A stretch of 64,000 nucleotides of DNA, from positions 10,532,501 through 10,596,500 of the forward strand of contig CM062204.1 in NCBI GenBank assembly GCA_031216445.1. Direction: 5' to 3'. The translations under genes were made by a program, and so were the position numbers. Below, one piece after another: positions 49,001 through 62,044 of the stretch. A model generated the notes under the pieces. It saw nothing but the letters and a program-made list of their open reading frames with translations, was not told the origin of the DNA and made no database searches. How positions within the stretch are numbered: position 1 is the first letter of the stretch; every line of letters starts with the position of its first letter. Origin of the DNA: Lateolabrax maculatus. Lineage: Eukaryota; Chordata; Actinopteri; Acropomatiformes; Lateolabracidae.

Positions 49001-52000
49001 TGTGCTGTGTAAACCTTCAATGTAGTCCTCACTGCATCGGCCTCAATGTTCATGTGTGCTCTGGGTTAGTCTGGCTTGAGCAGACCTTGACCAAACAGCT
49101 TTTATTCTTATATGAATTCTTTTTTTTTCATCCCTCTTTAGTGATAACTGTAATGGTAACATGTTATAGAAGAACAATGAGTGACTCTAGAGGTTTTCAG
49201 TTTCTTTATAGCTTACATAAAGTTTTTATTACCTGGGAAAGAAAGTACATCATTGTGTTGCAAGATCACCAGCTGATCAGTTCCTGATATCAGTTCCTGA
49301 CATTTGACTGGGGTTAATTGTATCATTTTATATTTTAAGAATATACTGTATGGTTTAAATGAAGGATTGTTGGCTTGGCTCACTCATATTAATTTGGTGA
49401 TATTCTTGTTATGGTTCTGATGCAGTGATTCACCCCTCTAGCCTTATGCTCTCTTTTGCCAGTAATTCATGACTCAGACTGTCCCTGTTGAGCACCAGGC
49501 CACAATCCTGTCTCAAAGCAGAGGGGTTTCACATTGTTACATCTTCAGTTAAAATTAAATTGCTACAAAGTTCTTTTCAGCCAGTGATTTCACTTCCTTT
49601 GGTGATTTACCAAATGTCCACACACCGTCTATACTGTGCCAAGTCTATTTGGAACGATGATAGCTGCCACAAGAATATTTAATTACAACTTAACAGACAG
49701 GCACACTCAGCTGTTTATTTCATTAACGGCCTAAATGTGGCACAAGCAGATATATAAGGAAGCTGATTTCACATTACTGACCATCATAGATAGCAGATTT
49801 GTGCCTGAGCATAGTTAGTGTATTTCAGGATGTCATGAAAATTAACTACTAACCAGTACACTATATAAGGAGTTTTTTTGTAATAAGACTTCAGTCTTCG
49901 CTTCTGAGAACTTTTAACCTCAAAATTAGTTTCCATACAGTGTTTAAAAAAGGTTCAAACACACAAAAAATGGTAAAGAATCCATTTCCTTTTGACATTT
50001 GTATCAGAATCAAATGTATCCGACAATTATGTGGACACATGCAAAGAATATGACTTAGGCTGTCAGTAGTTCTCAGTATATTTGGACAAATGTTCTCAAA
50101 GAGTCCAAGATGACTGGTTCTCCTATAGTGCCACAAGATTATTCGAAAAAATGTTTTATTCTAATATTAATTAGTGGACTATATTTCTGCCTTTTTTTCA
50201 TGAAATATGGCATTTACCACTTTCAGCTTCTAAAAATGACACATATCCTAGTTATATCATTTAACCTCTCATCAACTTTATATCAAGAGCAGACTGCAGC
50301 ATGGATGATGGTGGTTTAGACCTAGATCTAGAAATGTATAAATATACTCATGTCATATTTCAGGCCTTAACGTGTCCACTGCACTTGATGAATTTATGCC
50401 TCTGACATTTTCAGGCATTTAAGTCTAAGGTAAAGTCAACATTAGTAAGCCATTAAACCATTTTTTGTTGCTTTAACCTGTTGCAAGCAGTGCGAAGTCT
50501 ATTATTAAATAGTGGGCTCATATTTTTCCTGCTGACCGGAGATAATCGAGAGGTTTAGTCTGCTGCCTCTGGAGCTCCTGTGAGCCTTAGCTGACATAAC
50601 TTTTACTCCTCTGTCCCTCCTCTTTTCTTTCCAGCGAAGTGAAAGTGATTTTTCTAGAAAATGTTTGTTTCATCAATTTAGTCATGAGCACAGATGTTAT
50701 AACTGACCAAAAAAAGCACCAGGCATTTACAGCCTATTTTTTATGATTTGATCATCTGGTTATCACACGATACAGCGTGCCACCTTGTCATCTGATTCAC
50801 TATCCTTGCTTACAGCTTTGATAATGTCAAAGCCATTTTACACAGGTTCACCTTCACAGTGTACCATCACTTCATTCTTATCTCCCCCTTTATCAGTGCA
50901 CCGTACGGGGCCTCTGCCAAGCTGTGCTATTACTGTCAACACCACTGTTTATGGAACATGTTTTCAGGTCACCCCTAGACAGTACATGTTGAGGTAGCTG
51001 TGCTCCAGGAAAAGCAGACATGACTGTCATTTGGTGAAAACTAAATGTCTAGTATTTTGTACTGATTTTGCCGTGAATATGAACGGAATACCTCAGAAAC
51101 ATGTTTTGGCTATTTAGTAGTAAAATAAATGGAAATTGAATCACACTGACAAAGGCACTTTGGCTCTGTGACTTAGTCCTTTATAAGACTTTAATTGGAA
51201 TAGAAGCAGAGATGTATCTTCATAAAAAACTGTTTAACTCAAAATCTAGATAGAGATATATTGAATTAGATATGGACACACCACTGTACACACAATATAA
51301 CCACATTTCATTCAATCATTTGCTTTTGCTTATGGCTGTGTTCCTGCAGATAACATGCCTGTGTGTGTTTTGAGAAAAGAAAAGAGGGACAACAAAAAAG
51401 AAAGATATAGATGAGGCCACAGATTAATATAGAGAGTACTGACCCTGTACTCCTCTGTAGGACTAACTGGTAGTCATAGAAGCCGGCCACTTTGCCCTCA
51501 GAGGACCTACTTATGCTCTGAACACAGCTGAAGTTAACACTCACTCATGCACACTAGATGCCTTGATCACCTAGGGCCAGAACCAGAGCCTGGGGGGATT
51601 TTCAGCGTTGCTCAGTGACCTGTTGTGACCACCTGTTTCTGTAGCATTAACTCACCTTGTCATCTTGTTTTTCTTTCAGTAACCACCTCTCCCCTGTCCA
51701 CTGCAGACCAGATGTGGTGAAGTAAGTCCACTTTATTACTGTCACCATAGTGGCATGCATTGCCAATGTTGAAGTCATGTAATTAATTAATTTATTTAGA
51801 GATAATTTCTTAAATTCTACTTGTTATTGGACGCTTAAGTCTCAAATTCTTTGACCAACTTATCTTCTGAATTTTTTCTTGGTTGTTAAGTTTCCTGGAC
51901 AGGACGATACGTTCAGCAGTGGAGCAGCACCTCTTCGATGTAAATCCTTCAGGGGATCTAAGTTCAGAGGACTGTGAGTTGACCTCCTGTCCACAATCCC

Positions 52001-55000
52001 CAGAGGGGACGCCAACTGCTCGACAAAGACGTCGACACCAGAGAGAGCAGCAGGAGGAGGGACTGAGACACAAGGAAAGAAACAGGTGCATTGAATAATG
52101 ACGTTGGTAGTTGATGGTACAAGCAAATCTTGTTCTCATCGCTTCATTTTTAAATCGAAGCCAAGTTTATTTTAAGACACACGCACTACAAAGTATTTTT
52201 ACTGGAAACGTGTATTTCAGGATACAGTAACAATATATGCAGTCCAAAAACAAAAAGGTTTTGTTGTTTTGAGTGGATGAGTAAAACAAAGAAAGATATA
52301 ATATTTACCAATTATTGTTATACAGTTCAGGAAGATGACTCAGCATTACCAATTACAGATTACCATCTCTTGTAGAAATTATTAGTGGAACTTCTAAAGT
52401 TGTATTTTCTAAACGTAGGAAAGACCTCAGTAAACAAAAGCCAGATCGTGGACCTTAAACATTCTTGATACTAGTTCTTTTTCTATGGAAAACAGGTTGA
52501 AATATTGTTATTGCATTGGCAGATATCTTTCACCAATTTTTTTGCACTGGTGTCGCCACATCTTGTACTATACTGGTAAAACACATTAAGATGCTGCACA
52601 TTACTAAAGCCTGAAGTCAGTGCATCACTGCAATGCTACCACTTCCAGTCCGTGTTCTGGTAACAGTAAACAATCGTAAACTTACATTCTGTGTGGTAAG
52701 CTCGTCCACTGAGACACAGTACAGTCATAACAACTGGAGTCATCTCAGTAAGAAGCTAATCCTTGTTGATGGAGATCTGATAGAGCCTAGGAGGGCATGG
52801 ATTACAGGAGTGTTTTAGTCCAAAGACAGCAGAAAATGTCAATAAGTGCGTGGACAGTAAATAGAATCAGCACTAAAGCTAAACAGCACATTAACTGCTG
52901 GAGAAGGTATAAGTAAAGGAGGTATCAGGATGACCTTGGCATTTAGTTTCCTGAAGCATTCCACCTAATGTCAATCTGATAAAGACAGACCAAAGTATGC
53001 AACAGAGAGAGTAAGATGGAAGGCAGATATCACATTTCCTCACCGTTTTCTTTTCCGTCTGAGAACAGAGCTGCATCCGTCAGAGCAGACATCAACAAGG
53101 AGAACATCCCATCCAGTGGTGGAAGCAGTTCAGGCAGCGTGGGGGACGACACGGGCAGCAGCATGGACTCACAGGGACGCCAGAGTGGCCATGCTGAGCG
53201 AACCCCCAAAGCCAGGAAGTCCAAACACAGCCCGACTCTGGTGCAGCTCACTGACAACCAGGACACCCACGCAGTGAGTCATCACGTCTTTTATCCTCAT
53301 CTCTTTTTTATCTTTGTCATTTGTCACCTTCTTGGCAGTGTCTCTACCACTATTCTCTGTTTTTTTTGACTGCTTTCTTTCTCTGTTGTTTATCTTTTCT
53401 CTCACCATGACAGCTCAGTCTTAGGTCTATAGATAAACTTAAGAAAGCAAGTTTCTTTCAGTTGTTGTAGCAATATATTTCCGTTAGATTGTAGTGAATT
53501 CTAAAATCGCTGCCAATTTTACGTACTACAAACTATATTTTGTAAAACAAGTTACAGTGTTGTCATTACAAACTGCATCACCACAGATATTTTCCCTTTA
53601 ATGCACCTATGATGCATATAGGTTGTTAAAGCATTCAGCCCAAACTCCCGATGTCCTTATTTCTGACTCACTGCAATTAATTGTCAGTTGCAGTTGACAA
53701 GAATCACTAAATGCAGAAAGCGGTGGGTTGGAAGATGACAGGAAGCAGTGCAGCTGCCTAATGGTTCCCTGCCGTTCTCATTGTACAGCGGCTGGTAATA
53801 TGCAGCATGGCACACTAATTGTTAACCACTTTTTCCAGAAGCAGTACAAATGTAAGGACCACTTACGAGTGAGCAATTAGCTGCAGCTTTTATCCACCGC
53901 AGAATATGATGCACCAGAGAGCAACTTGTCCTTTCAACTGTTGTCATGTGGGTACTCAATGTTCCAAACTTTGGGTTTGTTGAGTGCCCAGCATGTGTAT
54001 CATGTAGTGCGAAAATGATTGAGATACAGTTACTTTGATCATTTATTTTACTTTTAATAATAATATTTACTTTTAGTGTTTTTGTATTGTCTGCGCTTGA
54101 CAGCTTCCACACTGAAATAACTTCTGCTAGGTTTGGGTGATATGATAAAATATACCTGGACATAAGATACCAAGCTATCTTGGTCTCGACTGAAGTGTGT
54201 CCATAGCACAGATAATCAGAAGCTGTCGAAGATCGTAAGCTGAGATTGAATGCTGACTCAAATTTGTACTTGTAGATTTGTAAGATTAAAATGTTGTCCA
54301 TTTTAAATTGTATATTCTTTAGGCAAAGTTCTTTAATGGCTTTTTAGAAAACATTTACCAGATGAAAAATTTGATTTCTTTTGTCAAAAGAAACAAGACT
54401 AGGTCCAAACCTAGTATATGGCTGGACCGTCTATGGTCAATGTGTTTAACTGTGGGCAATGATAGTCAGTGGTAGTGTTTATAATGTGAATTCCTCGATA
54501 TTGTTCTTAGAGTGTACAGAAGTAACATATCACATATCATGGTTAAGTTTGAGTCTAAACATTTAACAAATAAAGTTGCAAGAACAATACTTTCCTCTCA
54601 TTTCTTAGGATGTTTGATTCGAGAGAGAACTTATAATGAAGCAAATAACACTCAGTAAAAGCAAATGGTAGAGTTAATGTATAAAACGTGTATTTAAAAA
54701 AAATTGGTTGATTGGATTTAAAGGAAATTGTCAATGTGTTACAATATCATTTGAGGTGATTTTCCCTTTAATTTTCTCAATTTCTTGTTCTTGTTCTTTT
54801 TCTTTAGGGTGTGTAAATATCAAATGTGAGAAATGATTGCTGAAATACGAGTTGTTCTTTTGGCCGTTCCAAGCACCGGTACCGTAACTGCATGAATAGA
54901 CGCACATAACGGCTGGCAGCTGGCTTGACCGCAGTTCCAAGTCGGATAAATCCGACCAATAGTATAACTTCATCGCTCAGTCAGTCAGTCAGTCAGTCAT

Positions 55001-58000
55001 AACTGATTAATCGTTAGAGTCTGTTTATAAGCAAAAATTCAAGTATTCTCTGGTTCCATCTTCTGATGTGAGGATTTGATGAATTTATGTCATTGTAAAT
55101 TAAATGTCTTTGTGTTTTGGACTGTTGGACTGACCAACCAAGCAACTCGAAGACATCCCTCTGGGCTCTGGGAAATTATGTTGTGCATTTTTTTTTACAA
55201 TTTTCTAACATTTTATAGAGCAACAATTAGTCGATAAATTGCAGAAATAATCGGTAGATTAATCAATAGTTGTAGCCCTTAATACATACTAGTACCCCTC
55301 TCCTGTTGGAGCTCAGCATCCAGGTTAAGTGTACCAGTACGACCAGATAATAAAATCCTTGGTCAGCTATCACTCGTCTGCCAACCAAGATGCAGTGACT
55401 CATACCCAGCAGGGGTGTAGTGCAGTGAGAGCTCTATACGAGGAGTGTGTTCGAGCAGTCAAAGTGATGACGAGGACATAGTGTGAACTATGGAGCTGTA
55501 GTAACATGATCCAGTCTCCGAAGACTCTTCTTACGCTACAGCTGCATGAAAGCAAGTTGGATTATTATTCACACTTGGCTCATAAATTATATGTGCTAAT
55601 GTAAAGTTCAGCTGCATGGCGTGCTGTCCCACCGGCTGACTGTTAGAAATAGATCTGATCACTTTACACTCTTAACACTCAAGGAACTGAATCCCCATGT
55701 CAACCCTTTATGTAACAGTACAGATGACACCCAGTGCCACGACACACATATGGTATATATATGTGATAGCTGGCACAATCCTGATTGGCTGGGCGAGTGT
55801 TGTGCTGAGTGGCTGACAGCAAAGGTTTGATGTTAGCAAGGGTCTCTCTGTCAGTGTGAACAGCCGTCTGTGAACATGAAATTGTGATGTCAAGAGCCAG
55901 TGAGGGTTATTAGGGGCTCTGAAAGCCTTGAGTCTTGAGTATTATGTCTGGTGCTGTTCATAGTCCTGCATGATGCAATATATTTTTAGGTCTATGTGAT
56001 GTTTTTACAGCTATATCAAAGGTGAATTTTTATTTTCAAAGTTAATAAATGTAATGCTTTAACTGCACCATCCCACACTAGTCTCCAGCTGGAGTGAAAT
56101 ATCTCAACAACTATAGGATGGAGTGCCATGAAATTTTGGTTCCCAGACGATGAATCTTTATAAATTTGGTGATCGCCTAACTATTCTTCTAGAGCCACTT
56201 CGAGATTCACATTTTTAATTTGTCAAATAGTTGGCTTTATGACAACATACCTGCAAAACTAATGACGTTCCCAACAGTCTCAGCTGTACTTTGTGTTTAG
56301 TGCAAATAAGCAAATGTTTGCATGCTAACACGCTAAACTAACATGGTAAACATTACACCTGCTGGACATCACCGTGTCAGCACTGTCATTGTGTACAGCC
56401 TCGCAGAGCAGGCTGTAGACTCTTACCTGCTGACTTTTTTTTTTTTTTTTTTTTTTTTGGTATTCTAGTTGTTTTTTTATTTTTATGCATTTAATATGTT
56501 CAGCATGTCTTGCGTTGTATTTCCATAACTGCTGCAAGAGACAGTGAAGTGAAGTGAAATTTTAATTTCAGGGATTTCAGTCTTTATAGTTAAGCATCCA
56601 AAAAGGTTCATAAAAGCAATCACGGCTCCTTGTTTCATATTTCATACAATATGAGCAAGAATTAAAAAGTGATCTTTACATGTCAGTATACCAGCTTGTT
56701 AAGTACTTTATAAGCCTGTGTTTTATGGTACATTTATGAATAGCTCCAATAACATACCCATAAAGGTTTGAAGACGATAGTCCAAAAGATTCATAAAAGC
56801 AATCATTGTTTTTCTTTGACGAGAAAATGGTAATACATATGCTTAACATATCAGCTGTGTAGATAATTAACGTTTGAAATGTCTTTTTCCAGTTCAAGGA
56901 ATGTGTTGGTGAGAGACCTGGAGCACACTACATGGATACAATTCAGAAAGAGTAAGCTCTTCATTTCATAACTTGATCCTTTGAGGATTTATTTTTAAAA
57001 AGTCATTACACCTGGTGAATCACTTTTTCTCGCCACTTTTACCTTTTCTTATGAACAAACAAGTTGTATCACCTGCTACCTGAATGCTTCTTTTACACTG
57101 ATAAGCTACTGGCTGCCACTAAACGCTCTGTCTGTTATCCTAGAAGATCTGTTTGGCATACTGTAATGTTTATAACATACACTTTATCTGATAAAGACAG
57201 GCAGCAAAGATGTATGTATCTTTATGTCTAAACTGTTAGGGGTTTCCTGAGCTTTCTGACTATAAGATAAACTGTAAGATAAACTATCTTGGGTTGATTC
57301 ATCATAAGTTGGTTTGATCAGTCAAAAGCTTCTTAGCTTAACTAGTTTCTCTGTTGGATTTTTCAGGAATCAGGATTCTTCAAGACATTATGGCCTCCCT
57401 TCTCCTTCACAGGTAGGTTCAAGTTCAAAATTCCTTTCCTAAGTGTCTCTCTCTGTTTGTAGGTCTTCTTCTTACACAGTTAATGTGCTCTGCCAGGCAC
57501 GTGCCACTGAAAAAATCAGTAGTAGAGTATCAGATTTTAGGAATATGGATATGGAAGAAAGGGAACAGCTGGGAATTGAATCTTGATGTATAGAAAAAAT
57601 ACTGTTTTGGTGTCTGCACTGAAAAGCAGGTATCATGTCTGTACTGATACCCAGTGCAGGTAAGATGAGTCAAAGTGCTCTACATAAGATATGAAAGGGC
57701 TGTATAAAAATCTTAAAAAGAAAAATAGAAGCATAAATAAGCTAAATGGAAATAAAACGGAAGAATAAAAAAAAATTATAGATATGAATAATAGCCCCAG
57801 ATGTAACAAAACACAGTGGCAAACCGAAAGGGAAAACACTTGGAAAAGCTCTAACCACTGATGTTTGTTTTTACCAGTGTGTTACTAACCTTCACAGCAG
57901 CATGTTGCTCTCTTATTCGTCAGTGTTTTGTAACACTACCACAGCTGATTTGCTGAACAGAAACTTCTCTGCAGTTTCATAGAAATTCACTTTTGACAAA

Positions 58001-59389
58001 GGGACATTTTAGAGATCTCGCTAAAAGGGGTTTTCCCACCGTTATTCTTACACAAACATACAGTAGTTCTTCAGTCAGCTGCTGTAAACATTGTGGAAAT
58101 CCTGTACTTTTGATTTGAAGTTTATTGTTGCTGTGGGTGTGAGCAAGAGGAAACAAGTCACCTTCTCCATCTGCTCATCTCCAGTTTAGTCTGGACCTGG
58201 ACTACTGAACAAAATCATGTAGCACTGCACCAAGATGGTGAATTCCTCTCTAAGCAGCCCAGATGGATTTTAGTAGCAGCTCAGGCTGCAGCTCTGCCAC
58301 CACCACCACACTGTGCCACTGAGCGGCCATCTGGAGCCGGCGTGGCGCCACTCTGAGAGGAGTCTGGTGCAGCAGCCTCTCAGCTGGTCATTAAAGCCCG
58401 GGTTACAACACGAGCATGATTGTTACCAGGCCATCTTTGTCTTCCTCCAAGGTTCGGTCAGTTAAATTAATTAATAGACTGATCCTGTCTGTATGGTGAC
58501 CTCATCAGCTGCAGCTGATTTTTTAAATGTTTTCCAAATACATACAGTGTTACTTAGTGTACACCTGCTGTTAATTTAACTTTACAAAGAATTTATGAGG
58601 CCTGTTATTTAGTGCTTAACTGCTTTATCAGTCATTTAAGTCATTTACCAAGCAACAATGCTAAACATTTGTTGTTTGTGTCTTCTCAAATGTGAGAATG
58701 AGCTTTTCTCTCTTTTATTTTAGTGTAACTTGCAATGTTCTCCAAGTAACTCGGCTGAGGATATTTTACAAACCGAGGTATGAGCGAGCTGATGGAAGAA
58801 TGTAACCAGCAGAGAAGAGTTGCAAGCTGTTGTTGATCCATGTGGACACAGGACAGAGTGGCTGCCTGTGATGATGGTGAGGTTACCTCTGTGTAGGGGA
58901 GAAGGCGGAGCTCTGTGTGTAGCTACCCAATGAGAATTTTCCTCCATCACGAGTACGGATATTGAAACATTTTACTCGGATGAAACTCGTTCGTAAAAAG
59001 TACATTATCCATATCGGATAGTCGTTTCAGTATCTGGCTCAATTACTCTCATGATCAGAATCAACAAAAAGAATACTGATCTTGGTAAGTGATTTCATTC
59101 ATTTTTTTATTGTTATACACCAACATAAACATTATAGTAGATTTTTTGATGAGCTACTTTTTTGTGATCCAACACCATGACACCAGTCACCACAGTGTGT
59201 GTGTGTGCTCTTGTGGAACTATCTTTGTGAGAACCAGTTTGATTTTTTGACCGTGGGAGTGAGGACATTTTGGCTTGTCAAAAGGTTCAGGTCAGGGTAA
59301 GGGTTGGGGTCAGGCATTTAGTTTTGATGGTAAGGGTAAGGGGCTAGGGAATGCATTATGTCAATGAATGTCCTCACAAGTATAGCTGT

Positions 59390-59429
<40 letters not shown>

Positions 59430-59824
59430 AGAGGGCTCTACCATACATGTGGGGGAGCAAAAAGAAAACAAACCAGACAAATCAGACAAGAAGCTTATGT
59501 CAGCCCAAATCCTCCACATTTAGTGTGTATGTTTGTGTGTGCGTCCAAGGTTATGCTTGTCTGTGTGCCATCTCAGCAAAATGCCCCTTAAATTCCTCAA
59601 TGTGTTTGTTTGTACACTGTGTGTGTAAGCCCCCCAAACACAACTTAATCATTGTCTAATCCATCCCCTCATCCCCCCGAGCCCCCCTCACACACACACA
59701 GTAGCTCTGTCTCTCTTACCCCTCCTTTGCACCAGCTGGCCCTCTCATGATGATGTAATCGTGGCTCGAGTATGTTTGAGTGAACACAGTGGCTGATATT
59801 CACAGAGTGTAGTGTGTGGATTCA

Positions 59825-59874
<50 letters not shown>

Positions 59875-62009
59875 TGTGCACAGATACATTGAATTATATT
59901 TGAACACAGCATGACCGCGGTGAGCTATAACATCTGTGCTCCGGTTAATCCACCGTGTTACTTGTGAGACCACCTTGAAGTGGGTTTACATTGTATTCTC
60001 TACACTGATGCCTGATTCCAGTGATTCTGCTGGTGATTATTTCCAGAAGATTGATTAGTCAGTTAAACCAGGTAGAATAAACTAATCATCAAGCCCTTCA
60101 TCAAGCTGTCTTTAATGAGTCATTCGCATATAAAAGCAATTTGACAACAAAAGTTAAGCTTGCTGAGGAAACTTTAACCCCTTTAGACTCTTAAAAGTAG
60201 ACAATATAATCATAGAGGTATTATGTGACAACATGTTGTTCAATCGCTCTTCACTCAACATCTTTTCCCTTTGAGACTCACAATATTTCATAACATTCAC
60301 CCAGTAGACTCCTCTGATTCAAAGGCTAATGAGTCCATACTTTAATTGCATGATTACCATCAGCTGTGCTGGTAACAACAAAGTGCACAAAGTACAGTAG
60401 TTAACAGAGACGAGTATCGAACAAAGCCAACCCAAGCTGCTTATTAACAACTAATAAGTTCTTCTTTGATCAAAAACCTGATGGTCAATATACGTGACTT
60501 TAAAACAGACTGCCATTATGTTAATGAACCAGTATGTGAAGATTAGTCTTTGAATATCTGTTAATCATTACTTCCTGCAAACCAATCGAGAATAAACTGT
60601 AAGTTAAACAAGAAACTGACATATTATAATGTTGATTCTCTAGAGAAAAAGGTTGTCTCCAGAGAAGTGCGTAATGAAATAAGGAAGGTTAAAATTAAGT
60701 ATAGGGAAAAGATAAAAATGCAATCTACAGACCTGGCAAGGGATTAAAACAATGGCCTCCATGTGCAAATGAAACTAAACAATCCATCTGTGTAAATGGG
60801 GTGGATGATTCTGATTTGCCAAACACTTTCAACTTTTTTTGTTTGTCTTGCTTCTAAAGGTCTGACTTCTGTGAAAATGTTTTCATGCTTAGAGGGTCTG
60901 TTGTACCTCAGAATGATATTGCATATCTGAGGAATGTGTCACAGCCCTATTTAAGAAGGTAAACACAAGGAAAGCTGCTGGTCCTGACGTCTTCTGTGGG
61001 CGCACTTGCGCTGTTGTGCTGACCAGCTTAGTGAGGTCTTCACTAAACTCTGCCAGATGTGTGCCAAACTTGGCCAGATGTGTACAACCTGGAACACATC
61101 CCCTATAATACCCATCCAAAAATGAAAAATTTGGAGAACATCTTAAAATATATGGTTATCTCCCTCATTGATTGCAAATTATGCCATCTATGAACCATAT
61201 CTTGCTTCTTATTATAAATGACCTAACCCAATTACCTAATTTCTAACGGACAAAATTCTGCAGGTCTTGGTGAATGGACATATGTCCAACACCAAGGTAC
61301 GGACTCACCCCGGCAAGTCCGGCAGCTGCAGGACTTCTCAAGAGGGCAGCTATCTATGTGAAATTTTCTGATGACACTGCTTTTATTTATTAATACTTTT
61401 GTTTCTCCTCAAGTGCCGCAAAGCATGATCCTACCAAACTGACCGCTAACTACTGAGTGTTTCCTAGTGCACACTATTAGTTCCTGAATGACACCAACCA
61501 CAGAGACAGATTTTTTTTAAAAATGAATCATATTCAGAGAACATTTATTAATATTCACATCCATGTCATAGTATTTGCTCACACAGACACACTAGACCTT
61601 GGTTAGTTTCTGATTGGTTCCTTGTTTGTTTGTTTGACTGGTGATTTGTTTGTGTGCACACTGAGTCTAGAAGCTTATACAAGTGAACATGTCATTGCTC
61701 TGAAGGTTATTTAGAGTAATATTGAAACCGTGATAAGGGGACCTTGAATGTTGATTGAATGTGCTGGTGCGATATGTACTTACTCATGGTGGCACCGGAG
61801 GGGGGTTTCTTGACTTGAAAACAGTGACAGTAAGTCCTGCTTAGGGGAGTTTCTGCTATTAGTTGATCACAGTCTGCACGTTCTCCAGGCACTGAATCCA
61901 CGTTGTATCCTACGTGTTTCCCAACACATCAAAGTTATTTTGCTTGTAACAGCTGAGGAGACTTGATAAGTCCCAGTTTTTGGCCTTGTGCCCTTCAATT
62001 CGGTACAAG

Positions 62010-62044
<35 letters not shown>

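Noticed and set aside
53822..54301. 159-codon minus-strand open frame
   Set aside because: No domain, no signal peptide, no splice context; composition is that of surrounding AT-rich intron.
59270..59350. 'gggtaagggttggggt'-type sequence considered as an interstitial telomeric repeat
   Set aside because: Units are irregular and belong to the GT-flanked dispersed repeat, not to TTAGGG arrays.
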